Source: Echeneis naucrates | Taxonomy: Eukaryota > Chordata > Actinopteri > Carangiformes > Echeneidae | Reading direction: 5' to 3' | Assembly (NCBI RefSeq): GCF_900963305.1 | Contig: NW_021780170.1 | Coordinates: forward strand, 1-64,000 | DNA length: 64,000 bases | Part shown: one piece after another, positions 41,763 through 51,708 of the stretch | Numbering within the stretch: position 1 is the stretch's first letter | Layout of the letters: the number at the start of each line of letters is the position of its first letter | Notes under the pieces: model-generated | What the model was told of the DNA's origin: nothing | Database searches by the model: none | Seen by the model: only the letters and a program-made list of their open reading frames with translations | Made by a program: the position numbers and the translations under genes

Positions 41763-41889
41763 AGCCGCTTCGGTCTTTCTCTTTATAGTCGTCACAACCA
41801 AACGGTTTCTCTTCTGTATTGACCTCCATGTATACTTTAAGGCTTTTCTCTGGTTTAAATCTTTTCCCACAAACATCACAGCTGAAGTG
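41763..41889 (-). other. Residual zinc-finger sequence after the stop codon
   Basis: Directly after the TAA at the end of the finger array the same frame continues as HFSCDVCGKRFKPEKSLKVY, then EEKPFGCDD, a further finger with its first histidine position changed (VYMEVN). The ancestral array was longer than the present one. Confidence 0.7.
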
Positions 41890-43447
41890 TTACACTTCTG
41901 TGTGGATCTTCATGTGTCGTTTAACTTCATTCTTTAGTTTAAATTTTTTCCCACAAACATCACAACCGAAGGGTCTCTCTTCTGTATGGACTGCCATGTG
42001 TGTTTTAAGCACTCCCTTTTGTTTAAAGCTTTTCCCACAAACATCACAGCTGAAGGGTTTCACTTCTGTATGGACTGCCATATGTGGTTTAAGCATTGCC
42101 TTTAGTTTAAATCTTTTCCCACAAACATCACAGCTGAAGGGTTTCTCTTCTGTATGGAACTTCATGTGTCTGTTAAGGGCTGCCTTTAGTTTAAATCTTT
42201 TCCCACAAACATCACAGCTGAAGGGTTTCTCTTCTGTGTGGACTACCATGTGTGTTTTAAGCTTTCCCTTTAGTTTAAAGCTTTTCCCACAAATATCACA
42301 GCCAAAGGGTTTCTCTTCTGTATGGAACTTCATGTGTTTGTTAAGGGTTTCCTTTAGTTTAAATCTTTTCCCACAAACATCACAGCTGAAGGGTCTCTTA
42401 TCTGTGTGGACTGCCATATGTGGTTTAAGCATTGCCTTTAGTTTAAATCTTTTCCCACAAACATCACAGCTGAAGGGTTTCTCTTCTGTGTGGACCTTCA
42501 TGTGTTTTTTTAGGATTCCCTTCAGTTTAAATCTTTTCCCACAAACATCACAGCGGAAGGGTTTCTCTCTTTTATGTACTACCATGTGTGATTTAAGATA
42601 ATCTTGTCGCTTAAACCTTTTGTTATAAAATGAGCAGCCAAACAGTCTCTCTACTGAGTGAACTTGCATATGCTGTTTCTCCCCTGTGTGGGTCTTCATG
42701 TGAATCTTCAGATACCACTTTTTTTTAAACGTTTCCCCACTCTCAGAGCAGCTGATGGGTTTTTCATTGCTGCCACATCTTCTAACATTTGCATCACCTT
42801 CATCTATTTTCACATCTGACTGGGCCACTCTGGTTTCATGATAATCATCTTCACTGATTTCAGTATCAGAGGAGTCTGAGACCTCTTCCTCTGGATCTGG
42901 ATCTGGTTGAAGAGGACTCTGTGGATCACAGCTCCTGGCCGGTTCATTCATCTCTTCATCCTCACTCTTCACCTGAAACGGCCTCACAGGGTTCCTGGTC
43001 TCCTCCAGTCCTGGTACGTGGTCCTCCTCCTGTTCCTGTTTAAGGACTGGACTCTCTGAATCCTCCGGATCCGGACTGGAGGTGAACTCAGTAGGAACCT
43101 CTTTTTTCACCATCAGCTGCTGAACATCTGGAGGACACGATTCAATAATGAATCCTCTTTATTAGCTACAATATGAACACAGTTATTCCTCCAGCTGCTT
43201 CATTCTACATCTGCCAAATACAGTCCTCAGCCTTTCTCACTCATAAAAACAACCGACCCGTTTTGTGGATCAGGACTCGGGGCTGCAGCAGCTCCAGCTG
43301 GCTCCTATGCCGGTCGATCTCCTGCCTGAAGCCCGAAGCCTCCTCCTCATATCCGGCTACCATTCTGTCCACGACTGCTAAGATCTCCCGGCAGGCGGCG
43401 GCGAGTCTGTCGGTGACAAAACCCCGCAGGACTTCTGCTGTGGACAT
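41890..43447 (-). CDS. C2H2 zinc-finger protein, two coding exons
   Basis: A probable DNA-binding nuclear protein of about 475 residues. Exon 1 (43447-43258) starts MSTAEVLRGFVTDRLAAACR and ends PRVLIHKT plus one base. Exon 2 (43127-41890) starts in matching phase with DVQQLMVKKEV. The 129-bp intron has a GTCGG donor and a CTCCAG acceptor. The first exon resembles the coiled N-terminal exon of many percomorph C2H2 genes (RLTAAAEEI ... YEEEI ... HR). After an acidic linker (EEDHVPGLEE, DPDPEEEVSDSSD) come two degenerate fingers lacking one cysteine each and then eight canonical fingers of the form CDVCGKRFKLK..L..HM..H with TEEKP linkers. The fingers are unusually alike, two of them nearly identical, which suggests recent internal duplication. 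A stop in a linker ends the array early. No KRAB, SCAN or BTB domain is seen. Confidence 0.85.
43258..43447 (-). other. Zinc-finger gene exon 1
   Basis: 63 codons plus one base. An upstream ATG in the same frame at 43537 exists, but the 43447 start (MSTAEV) is favoured because it matches the usual beginning of this exon type. Confidence 0.75.
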
Positions 43448-43707
43448 TTTACCTCCTTCACTTTCCAGCTGAGGGACAAAAGACCGTCTGTCCTGTTTGT
43501 GTGCAGCAAATATACGGATATTATCCGTATGAGACACTTTATCAAAACATTTCCTATATTATTTTTTTAAACATTGATTCAATGTGGTCCTTAACCTGCA
43601 ATATGCCCTTTAAGGTAACATTTGTGACTTTCTAACTACTTTCTTAACCCTCCACCCTCCATATCATTGATAAAACTTGCTGACTTGTGATTGACTTCTG
43701 AAATCAC

Positions 43708-43774
43708 CAACATTACCCCAAAAATAGCACTTACTGCTCTCAGAACAGAAGTCTGTGCTCCAGTTGGGGAAACG
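43708..43774 (-). ncRNA. mir430: miR-430 hairpin, subtype B
   Basis: Mature arm at about 43712-43733 (aagtgctatttttggggtaa on the minus strand). The tail has one base fewer than other B copies. The 5' arm is ccccaactggagcacag. Confidence 0.72.
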
Positions 43775-43837
43775 TTGGTGACAAATGCACTAATTCAGCT
43801 GAAGAAATGTATTAATTTTTGTCCAAATTCCATCCAG

Positions 43838-43890
43838 GACAGCCCCAAAGAGAAGCACTTGTACAAAAGGAAGTCTTCCGTCTTTTTATT
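43838..43890 (-). ncRNA. mir430: miR-430c-type unit, weak hairpin
   Basis: The mature arm at about 43840-43861 is intact (aagtgcttctctttggggct) but the 5' arm does not pair well. Confidence 0.55.
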
Positions 43891-43935
43891 TGAAATGATC
43901 ATTGTTGCATTCTAAGAAGAAGTTGTTGTCTTTGT

Positions 43936-43996
43936 CAGTCAGCACTGCTCCAACAAGTAGCACTTACTGAATTCAACAGTCAAGTCAGTGCTCAAG
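43936..43996 (-). ncRNA. mir430: miR-430 hairpin, subtype A
   Basis: Mature arm at about 43945-43966 (aagtgctacttgttggagca). The stem gagcactgacttgactg pairs with cagtaagtgct. Confidence 0.82.
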
Positions 43997-44130
43997 TTAA
44001 GGTAACATTTGTGGCTTTCAAACTACTTTCTTAACCCCCAATTGATAAAATTATAAAACTTGTTGTCCTGGTGATTGAAGAAAAGACAGAATTGCATTTC
44101 TCATTTTTTTTTTGTCCAATTTCCATCCAG

Positions 44131-44192
44131 GACAACCCCAAAGAGAAGCACTTATGCACAAAGACTTCATGAGTGTCTCTGATTGGAGTGAT
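44131..44192 (-). ncRNA. mir430: miR-430 hairpin, subtype C
   Basis: Mature arm at about 44133-44154 (aagtgcttctctttggggtt), identical over its readable length to zebrafish miR-430c apart from the last bases. The 5' arm actccaatcagagacact is intact. Confidence 0.87.
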
Positions 44193-44661
44193 CCGAGTTA
44201 GATCTGAAGAAAACATGGCTCCAAGACTTACTGTTGTTTTTGTCAATTAACACTGAAAGTGGAAAAAGAGACCAAATGAATTGACTAAGTCACATTAAGC
44301 TTTCATTTTTACCTCACTTAGGATCTTCTCCTCAAGAGTCTTTGCATTAACTTCCCAGTCGTGTCCAATGGACTCCCTTTCAGGCTTTTACCTGAATTTA
44401 TCTTATACCTGAATGAAACCACTCCCACAGCTCCCTGTCTACTTAGTTTGGGCGGTTTCAATGGTCTTGGTAATGGTTTGTAATGAAGAACACATTTAGT
44501 CCATCAGGAACAGACACCGATCCTCTTAAATTCATGAGGACCGTTAGCATATGGTGAGAGGACTGTTAACTGCAGTGATTAGGGATTAGGGTTGTGTTGT
44601 TGTGGCTGATCTGTACAAATTTAAAATAGCAAATCATCATTTTTACTGAATTTCTGAGCAG

Positions 44662-44700
44662 GACAATCCCAAAGAAAAGCATTTATGCAGAAAGGAATAA
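44662..44700 (-). ncRNA. mir430: miR-430c-type unit, weak hairpin
   Basis: The mature arm at about 44664-44685 has an AAATGCT seed and the tail ttctttgggattg. The 5' arm is lost. It corresponds to the unit at 30230 in the plus arm. Confidence 0.5.
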
Positions 44701-45055
44701 TTGTAGCCTATCTGAGTTAGAGCCTCAGATATGGCTTGCTGTTGTTTTTGTCAGTCAACAAGTAGCTGAGCTGTGTAGTTGTGTTGTGCTACACACCAAA
44801 CATGTCCAGAAAAGACAGACTGTTCTGTGTGTTCACACCATGATTCCTGCCATCACAGTTCACCTTTTATGTATTACTTTTTTATCCTTTCCAAAACTTT
44901 CCAAAGAGAAACAGTAATTTTGTGGTTGTTGCTGATCCACTGACCTCCTTGACCTCCTTAATTTTGTAACCTCTGCCATGAATCCATACAAAAAAACCAA
45001 AGATTTGCTGTGTTTAGTTCACTTGTTGCTGTATCTCCAAAGAGCTAAAGTCTTG

Positions 45056-45112
45056 TGGAGAATGTGGGCATCAATCCCACTACCTCTCACATGCTAAGCG
45101 AGCGCTCTACCA
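45056..45112 (-). pseudogene. tRNA-Ala (AGC), 5' truncated
   Basis: The T arm, anticodon arm with AGC and the acceptor 3' strand attctcca are present. The 5' acceptor and part of the D arm are replaced by spacer. Confidence 0.65.
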
Positions 45113-45225
45113 TTCCCACAGTGAAGGCTTCAAATGCACTTCTCTCACAGTGTTATCATGACAATGGGACATTACCCAGTCTGTATTTTTTAGCAATTTT
45201 TTGGAAGATTTTTTTTTTGCAAGCA

Positions 45226-45258
45226 GCCCGGCTAGCTCAGTTGGTAGAGCATGAGACC
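45226..45258 (+). pseudogene. tRNA-Lys (CTT) 5' half
   Basis: The sequence gcccggctagctcagttggt to gagcatgagac is the Lys head, ending in the anticodon stem. Confidence 0.62.
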
Positions 45259-45573
45259 TCCAACTCCACTGGGTTGAAATAACTGGATCTTTTTTTCTCG
45301 GTTGTCATGGTGACGGGACTCCATTGATGATGGCTTTTATAGAGGTTGTGCATGTGCGCAACTCAAGGTGAACATACTCAGAGTTGAATGAACCAACTAA
45401 GATCAGCTGTTCTGGAACCAGATACTTAGAGTTTCTCATCTCAGAGTAAGTCAACTCAGAGTTCAGGGATAGACTAAAAGTTTGTTTAAAGTCCTACCTG
45501 AAATACCCCCCAGGTGCATGATGACATATTGATGTTCTGGGGTCAATCACCTGTATTTTTCAGTAAAAATGTT

Positions 45574-45645
45574 TTCCCTGACCGGGAATCAAACCCGGGC
45601 CGCGGCGGTGAGAGCGCCGAATCCTAGCCACTAGACCACCAGGGA
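45574..45645 (-). tRNA. tRNA-Glu (CTC)
   Basis: A complete 72-nt tRNA. Acceptor TCCCTGG with TCAGGGA, anticodon loop GCTCTCA giving CTC, T arm CCGGG-TTTGATT-CCCGG. It lies in the inverted duplicate of 32650-32990. Confidence 0.93.
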
Positions 45646-45760
45646 GTGTGCGGGCACCAAATGTTGTAGTGTATGATCAATGCTCTGTGTGAGATTTTTG
45701 ATGACCGAAAAGTTCTCCCCCTCAGAACATTTTAAATTCCATAAATCTCCTGCTGTACAA

Positions 45761-45832
45761 GGCTCGTTGGTCTAGGGGTATGATTCTTGCTTCGGGTGCG
45801 AGAGGTCCCGGGTTCAAATCCCGGACGAGCCC
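45761..45832 (+). tRNA. tRNA-Pro (CGG)
   Basis: A complete 72-nt tRNA with anticodon loop TTCGGGT, one T-G pair in the anticodon stem and perfect acceptor GGCTCGT with ACGAGCC. Confidence 0.93.
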
Positions 45833-46166
45833 GTTGTCATGTTGCATAGCACAGTAAGACAGCAAAGTTTAAGGTGGAGTCAGAGACATATTAGAACATA
45901 ACAGTGCAGAAGAAGGAAGGGAGTTGATATATTTAGACTTCTTCATTTTTAAATTGCAAAACTTGCTTAAACTCAACTCTCCTCCATTTAAACTCTGTGA
46001 AAAACAACAACATGCCCAAACAAATTCTGCATGGCCAAATCCACCAGGGCTTGCATTAACCGAGAATTCTCCGTCATTGATGGATTTTTTTATTTTTTTT
46101 AAGATTTGACGCACGAAGTAAACAAATCATCATCATCAAGATCACAGGTTGGTAACATCACCTGTA

Positions 46167-46237
46167 AGGAGAGTGGAGCAGTGGAAGAGTGCTGGGCCCA
46201 AAACCCAGAGGTGGATGATGGAAACCATCCTCTGCTC
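46167..46237 (+). pseudogene. tRNA-iMet pseudogene (anticodon CAA)
   Basis: The initiator body is recognisable (gctgggcccaaaacccagag), but the anticodon CAT has become CAA, the acceptor has changes and one base is missing. Confidence 0.65.
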
Positions 46238-46397
46238 AGGCAGTGATCAAATCATAAACAATGTTCTACGAAAAGGTCAATCACCAAATTTCCATCTGCT
46301 CAACACAGCCACAACAACTAGTTCACTTGTTTTTTTATCATTTCATTTTCCCTCAGCAGGCCTTCTTCTGCTGTGTTGCCGTTATTTTGGCCTCCAT

Positions 46398-46660
46398 GTG
46401 CGATCTTCATCCTCTTTGGCATGATGTTTGTGTTTGTCAGTGTGTTTCGCTGTAGTCCTCCTGTGCATGTACTGTGATGTGACTCTGTCTGCCAGCTGGT
46501 ATTTACATGGAATTATGGGGAGCCAATGACATCACAGTCACTTCAAAGGCAACTGAATCATTTCAAAGGCGATGGAATCTTGTCCCAGTTATGTCTTATA
46601 GAGCAGAAGACAGAGTTATGTTTTTTAATTATGTATTATATTATCTTCTACCCACGTTAC
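46398..46660. repeat. Inverted duplicate of 54070-54325
   Basis: The sequence ttcatcctctttggcatgat through ggaattatggggagccaatg to the AT-rich end recurs in reverse orientation near 54070-54325. Confidence 0.75.
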
Positions 46661-47050
46661 CAGGCATTGTTTCTTAAGTTAAAGCCGAAATGAGAGATAA
46701 AAAGATATTTAGTAAATTTCAAATTGTTTATTCCCTTCACCTGTAATACACCTCTGACCAACCACAAAGGGACTCTAACCCACAGCCTTCTGATCCAAAG
46801 GCAGACTACTCATCCTTTAGGCCACGTGGTCTCTGAGTGTGGCTGATTTTAATGTCCTGTTGTCAGTTTATCGTCTGTTCCATCGTCTCTACCAGCACTT
46901 GACTGGATCCATCTTGATCACTGAGCTACATCCCCTGCATGGTGTGGCAGCTTTAGCTTCTGAGATCATGCGACAGGTAAAACTTTTGAGTGCATAAATA
47001 ACCAATAAAAGTGTCTTGTATGATAAATGCAATGTGCATTTGTGCTCCTT
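46660..47050. repeat. Segmental duplicate of 37340-37740
   Basis: Direct-orientation copy, about 390 bp, carrying the second Arg-like tRNA and an Ala fragment near 46920. Confidence 0.82.
46759..46831 (-). tRNA. tRNA-Arg-like body with TTG anticodon, copy 2
   Basis: Acceptor GACCACG with TGTGGTT and anticodon arm TCTGC-CTTTGGA-TCAGA with one mismatch. The loop reads TTG. The T loop is TTAGAGT, lacking the invariant C. It is slightly better preserved than the copy at 37442. Confidence 0.55.
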
Positions 47051-47208
47051 AGTTTTGGGGTTTGCTTCTCACTCTGGGTGCCATGAATTTTTCTCCCCTC
47101 ATGGATTGTTGGACTTACAAAGGAAATGATCAATCTGCAGTCTTTGCTCTGATCATTGTAACTTTGTGTTATTGTTGTATCTGCTAAGTTAAGCAGCACT
47201 TCTAATGA

Positions 47209-47222
47209 CCACCAGGGGGCAG
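47209..47222 (+). promoter_or_regulatory. CTCF-like motif in a dispersed repeat
   Basis: The bases ccaccagggggcag match the core of the CTCF motif. Similar sites with related flanks (actggttggaaaaagac) are at 51558-51572 and 62757-62770, so the motif travels with a repeat. Binding is not shown. Confidence 0.4.
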
Positions 47223-47300
47223 TTCCACTGGTTGGAAAAAGACTTCAGACTGCATTGAAGTATATGGAGAGAACAACACCAAGTTCTGAGATGCTGCTTG

Positions 47301-47374
47301 TGGCCAGTATGGGGATTGAACCCATGACCTTGGCGTTATTAGCACCACGCTCTAACCAGCTGAGCTAACCAGCC
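47301..47374 (-). tRNA. tRNA-Ile (AAT)
   Basis: A complete 74-nt tRNA. Anticodon arm TGGTG-CTAATAA-CGCCA, T arm ATGGG-TTCAATC-CCCAT, acceptor GGCTGGT with ACTGGCC. Confidence 0.91.
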
Positions 47375-47959
47375 TGTGTGAAAGCATGTTTTTGGCTTCA
47401 TGTTTTTGAACTTCCACTGATGCTGGTGCTTCAGAAGAGTCAGAGTCAGTCGCGATGGTACGTAGAAGTTGTTTTGCACGTTCCACAGATTGTGACTTAA
47501 GAAGCTGTGCTATTGACCTCACAAAGAAATCTTTAACACCATGTGTTTTATTTTTCAGGCAGTCTCACTGGCAGATCATCTTGACGCAGTGTGCAACATC
47601 TACCCTTACAGAACATGGGGGCAGTTTTGCAGGTTGATTCCCAAGCAAGACGTTAAACCTATTCAGATCAGCCAAATCAGAAAAGCCAATTTAGATTATT
47701 TTATTTGTATCTTTAATTCAGATGTAGCAAAGCGCAACAATGCTGTCAATAAGGATCTTTCCCATTTGGGTTACTTGAAGTGATGGTGGCCACTGATGCA
47801 ACACTCCGTAGCAGCACCACTCTGATGTACAGGGATGTATTTTGGATCTGAAAATACCCCCAACGTACGTGGCTGACCATCGTGACTCTTACCAAAGTTT
47901 CTTTAGCATATAATAAACTGTCACATTAACTGTCACATGAATGTGCTGTGTGTAAATAA

Positions 47960-47985
47960 TGAAAAAAAAAAAAAAAAAAAAAAAA
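47960..47985 (+). repeat. Poly(A) tract
   Basis: A run of about 26 A residues follows the spacer word gtgtgtaaataatg. It may be the tail of a retroposed copy, since the same spacer word occurs elsewhere without it. Confidence 0.6.
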
Positions 47986-48113
47986 ACGCCACAAATGTTC
48001 CATCAGTAACCATCAAAGGAGATGCTGATTCTGTGATGTCACAAAGGTTCTAATGACATCAAAGGGATGAAAGACTCCTCCCACTTTTTTGTCATGAACT
48101 CCACAGTCAGCAT

Positions 48114-48185
48114 GGCTCGTTGGTCTAGGGGTATGATTCTTGCTTAGGGTGCGAGAGGTCCTGGGTTCAAATCCCGGATGAGCCC
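48114..48185 (+). tRNA. tRNA-Pro (AGG)
   Basis: A complete 72-nt tRNA. Anticodon loop TTAGGGT, acceptor GGCTCGT with ATGAGCC (one wobble), T arm CTGGG-TTCAAAT-CCCGG. Confidence 0.9.
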
Positions 48186-48641
48186 ATCTGTTGCCTTTCG
48201 CTCAATAAGTGTTTGCTGTCTGGTTGTGAGCTGCAGTATCTTGGCAACTAAAAGCAAGAGCAATGGTAGTTTTGTGGCTCATGCTGTGCTGAGGAGAAGG
48301 GATATTGGTGATTGACTGCTTTTCACAGGAGACAAACTTTGGTAGGAGTCATGATGGTCAGCCACTTACTTTGCAATATTTTCAGATCCTCTGTACATCT
48401 TGGTACTTCTTTGTACTACTTTTGTGGTGCTGACATAACATGATGTTCTATCTGTCACCATCTTTACTGGTCCATGATTATGATGCATATAATGATCTTC
48501 ATTTGCACGTGCACAGCGTGATTATATATATTTTTATCTTGGCAGGTGACCAATTGTCTGCTAGTTCACGATGTCCTTAAAGGCAGATATTTAGGATAAT
48601 TCTAGCAGGAATAGCAGGCTGCAACAGGAAAAGTTCCAGTC

Positions 48642-48689
48642 AGACCTCTTGCACCCGAAGCGAGAATCATACCCCTAGACCAACGAGCC
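48642..48689 (-). pseudogene. tRNA-Pro (CGG) 5' part
   Basis: Minus strand GGCTCGTTGGTCTAGGGGTA to GCTTCGGGTGCAAGAGGTC. The T arm and acceptor 3' strand are missing. Confidence 0.65.
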
Positions 48690-49125
48690 ATTGACAGCAG
48701 GACATTTATGGCATTTAAAATGTAGTCAAACGTTTTCTGAGCATTGATCATACACTACAACATTTAGTATCCTTCCTAACCTATTCTCGCTTCTTGGAGA
48801 TATTAAATATCTGTCCCAGTGGCCTAATGGAACTAACTGCTTATAAATGTCTCACTGGATCAAAAGCTTTGAGCTACGATAGGCTATGTAATTATTTAAG
48901 ATTGAACATCTTAAATTACTGACATCTGACATTACTGTTTGATAAATTTGGTGACAACTGCACTTTGGGTCCATTTGGAGAACATGGGGGGCTGTGTGAC
49001 TTCATCACCAGAAATTAAAATGTCTAACATCGATAAAACCGTAGCAGCACAAATAAGAATTTTTACAGTGCAAACAAACGGTACCATTTCGCGTCCATTC
49101 GGAGTGGATGCTCACCATTTTGCAT

Positions 49126-49197
49126 GCAATGGTGGTATAGTGGAGAGCATAGCTGCCTTCCAAGCAGTTGACCCGGGTTCGATTCCCGGCCATTGCA
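49126..49197 (+). tRNA. tRNA-Gly (TCC)
   Basis: A complete 72-nt tRNA. Anticodon loop CTTCCAA, T arm CCGGG-TTCGATT-CCCGG. The acceptor GCAATGG pairs perfectly with CCATTGC, a two-sided change from the usual GCGTTGG and CCAACGC. Confidence 0.92.
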
Positions 49198-49603
49198 GCC
49201 TAACTGTGTGTCTACAATTTAACTTGAGATCCTGTAGATCTCATGCCAATGGTGCCCAACTGGTCTACAGACCAGGAGGACGACGAAACCGTTCTATCTA
49301 CTCAGCTACAGTCGATCTGTTACAGTAGATACACACTCACACACATTGTTTAACTACATGAGATTTTCAGCAGCACTGATTAACAGGAAAACATTGAGAA
49401 CTCTGTCTGTCATATCTATAATATTGATCATTGTAACCTCCAGCTGATGAAAACCCAGAAGTACTTTTTTTCTACAACATCTGACTTTAGCAACAAGGAA
49501 CTGCTGGGAGACATGAAGACTGTGCAGCTAAGTGACTGGTCAGAGAGAGTGCTGTGTCCTTTTAATGAAACTTATATGAATTTAACTCAACAACCTTAAA
49601 CTT

Positions 49604-49675
49604 TATCAATGAGACACTGAACCCAGGATCTCCTGTTTACTAGACAGGCGCTTTGACCAACTAAGCCACAGCACC
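49604..49675 (-). pseudogene. tRNA-Thr (AGT), 3' end degenerate
   Basis: Acceptor 5' strand, D arm and anticodon arm are intact on the minus strand. The T arm 3' side and acceptor 3' strand are replaced (gtgtctcattgataaag). Confidence 0.65.
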
Positions 49676-50328
49676 ACTCTGATGTACAGGGATGTATTTT
49701 GGATCTGAAAATACCCCCAACGTACGTGGCTGACCATCATGAGTCTGAACAAGGTTTCTTTAGCATATAATAAACTGTCACATTAATGTCCTGAATGTGC
49801 TGTGTGTAAATAATGAGGTTCATCAAAACAAAGTCAGAACCAGAGCTCAGGCTGTTGGTACACAAACAAAGAAAGGCATACTTGTGGATTCACAAGATTA
49901 TATCAGGATCTGACCTTTTCCTGTTCCATCAGTAACCATCAAAGGAGATGCTGATTCTGTGATGTCACAAAGGTTCTAATGACATCACAGAGATCAAAGC
50001 CTCCTCCCACTTTTTTCTCATGACCTCCACCAGAGAGTGCTGACTGCTGCAATAATGCTGCCTTTAATAGAAGTTTAGGAACATTTAATTAAAGAATACA
50101 TTTTGATTTTAATGATTGGAAAATGGCTGTAGAGTCCTACATTAAAACATCTGAAAAAATCCTGCAATCTTCCACACGTCTTTGACAGCCTTTTGGACAC
50201 ACAACCAGTCAGCGTGACGCATCCACCCTCACAATATTTCATGCTGTGGTTGAAAGAGGAGGGAGAATATTGGAAATGTAGGTAAAAAAAAAACCTGAGC
50301 TTGAACCTCACTCAGGTACCACCTTTGA

Positions 50329-50401
50329 TGCCGAAACCCGGGATTGAACCAGGGACCTTTAGATCTTCAGTCTAACGCTCTCCCAACTGAGCTATTTCGG
50401 C
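50329..50401 (-). tRNA. tRNA-Phe (GAA)
   Basis: A complete 73-nt copy with consensus acceptor GCCGAAA and TTTCGGC, next to the Phe-linked spacer. Confidence 0.94.
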
Positions 50402-50454
50402 TGGATGGCTCCATTTCTGCTGGATGTTCTGTGACAGATAAAACACAAATCTTA

Positions 50455-50519
50455 TGATCTTATGGTGAGCACTGTGGACTTTGAATCCAGTCATCTGAGT
50501 TCAAATCTCAGTGGAACCT
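50455..50519 (+). pseudogene. tRNA-Gln (TTG) with D-arm deletion
   Basis: The anticodon arm region ggactttgaatccag and T arm CTGAG-TTCAAAT-CTCAG with tail gtggaacct are Gln-like. About six bases of the D arm are missing and the acceptor 5' strand is changed. Confidence 0.62.
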
Positions 50520-50672
50520 CTGCCATCTGATTCAGTGTGATAGTGATTAAGAATAACACCCAAAACAGATGCTCACCTACCAACTCAGAGCAGAGAGAAG
50601 GATTCATCAGACAGTTTCTCTCTTCACCTGCTGCAACAGCTCACCGACCTCTGTGGTGAGGTAAAGGTCCAA

Positions 50673-50697
50673 AGAGGATGTAGATCAGTGGTAGACG
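50673..50697 (+). pseudogene. tRNA-Ala 5' fragment
   Basis: The sequence gaggatgtagatcagtggta is an altered Ala head. The same unit recurs near 38881 and 55000. Confidence 0.4.
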
Positions 50698-50872
50698 TTC
50701 ATCAAAACAAAAGGCCACTCAAAGCAGAACTGCTGCTCAGTCTAACATTCAGACAACAAATTGACAACAAACATGACGAGGTGGCCGACGACTGTCTCCT
50801 TCATTGCTGATAGATACATTAATGTGAGCAGTTAACTATCCGCCTATTCACACACAGTCCAGGTCGCTGCAT

Positions 50873-50952
50873 GCTGAGGTGGCAGAGTGTTTAAGGTGAT
50901 GGACTGCTAATCTACTGTATCCTGTGTGTGGGTTCACATCTCATTGTCTTCT
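50873..50952 (+). pseudogene. tRNA-Ser (GCT) relic
   Basis: The words gtttaaggtgatggactgct and gtgggttcacatctcattgt follow Ser(GCT), with many changes in the acceptor and variable arm. The better copy is at 51709. Confidence 0.55.
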
Positions 50953-51230
50953 GTGTTCAGCTGTCCATGTTGCAGCCTGCTATTCTAGGTAGAGTAATCC
51001 TAAACGTCTGACTTCAGGTCCATATATCAATCAAACCTGTTGAAGTTTAATTCAAAGGTTATCTGGATGTGTTGTATCTGCTTTCAAAGTTGTTGTCAGG
51101 TCATTAAGATTAAATAAGGATCTTACAACTCCAATACCAGTTAGTCAGAAAAATATGATGAGCCAAGTCCACTGTGGCAAATAACAAAGGAAAATAAACT
51201 GTCACATTAATGTCCTGTGTGTAAATAATG

Positions 51231-51260
51231 AGATCCTGGGTTCAAATCCCAGCAGTGCCT
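51231..51260 (+). pseudogene. tRNA-Thr 3' fragment
   Basis: Same T arm and acceptor fragment and flanks as at 39004, including ccttgctcctaatgttagat. An initiator Met fragment follows at about 51356-51375. Confidence 0.55.
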
Positions 51261-51600
51261 TGCTCCTAATGTTAGATGTTGTGGATAGAAAGGACTCATA
51301 CATGGAGAGCACAAAATATAAAATACATTTGTCCCCAAAATACACCTCACAGCAGTTCCGCTGCGCCACTCTGCTGTAAACCACCCCAATGTTATAGATA
51401 TGACAGACAGAGTTCTCAATGTTTTCCTGTTAATCAGTGCTGCTGAAAATCCCATGTAGTAGTTTTGTGTAATTTTTAACCACCACATCCACTTTCTGTC
51501 AAAGCGGCTGTGGTGGTTAAAAGGTACTGAGATTTCCACCTGCAGTGTATCAAATGACCACGAGGGGGCAGCTTGGAAAATGAAGTCAGATCTTATTGAA

Positions 51601-51652
51601 GAGCATCAGACTTTTAATCTGAGGATCCAGGGTTCAAGTCCCTGTTCAGGTG
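51601..51652 (+). pseudogene. tRNA-Lys (TTT), 5' truncated
   Basis: From the D stem 3' side onward (gagcatcagacttttaatct, then the T arm AGGG-TTCAAGT-CCCT) the sequence is Lys(TTT). The acceptor 5' strand is lost to a repeat carrying a CTCF-like motif. Confidence 0.65.
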
Positions 51653-51708
51653 CTGCAGCTTCTTCCCAATGGCTGTTTTTTTGTCATCACATGTACTTTT
51701 GCGTTCAT

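Larger units (their letters stand above)
43560..44720 (-). other. mir430: miR-430 cluster, first minus-strand arm
   Basis: Five miR-430 units lie here in the order B, C, A, C, C from low to high coordinates. This matches 56965-57450 of the larger minus arm. It begins about 110 bp upstream of the zinc-finger gene's first exon, on the same strand. Confidence 0.82.

Noticed and set aside
41819-42601. 260-codon plus-strand frame opposite the zinc-finger exon
   Set aside because: It is the antisense shadow of the repeated finger sequence (repeated LNLFPQTSQLKGFSSVW).
43241-43537. FiNZ-type N terminus of the zinc-finger gene
   Set aside because: The sequence STAEVLRGFVTDRLAAAC ... YEEEAS does not match the FiNZ pattern I remember from cyprinid zinc-finger genes.
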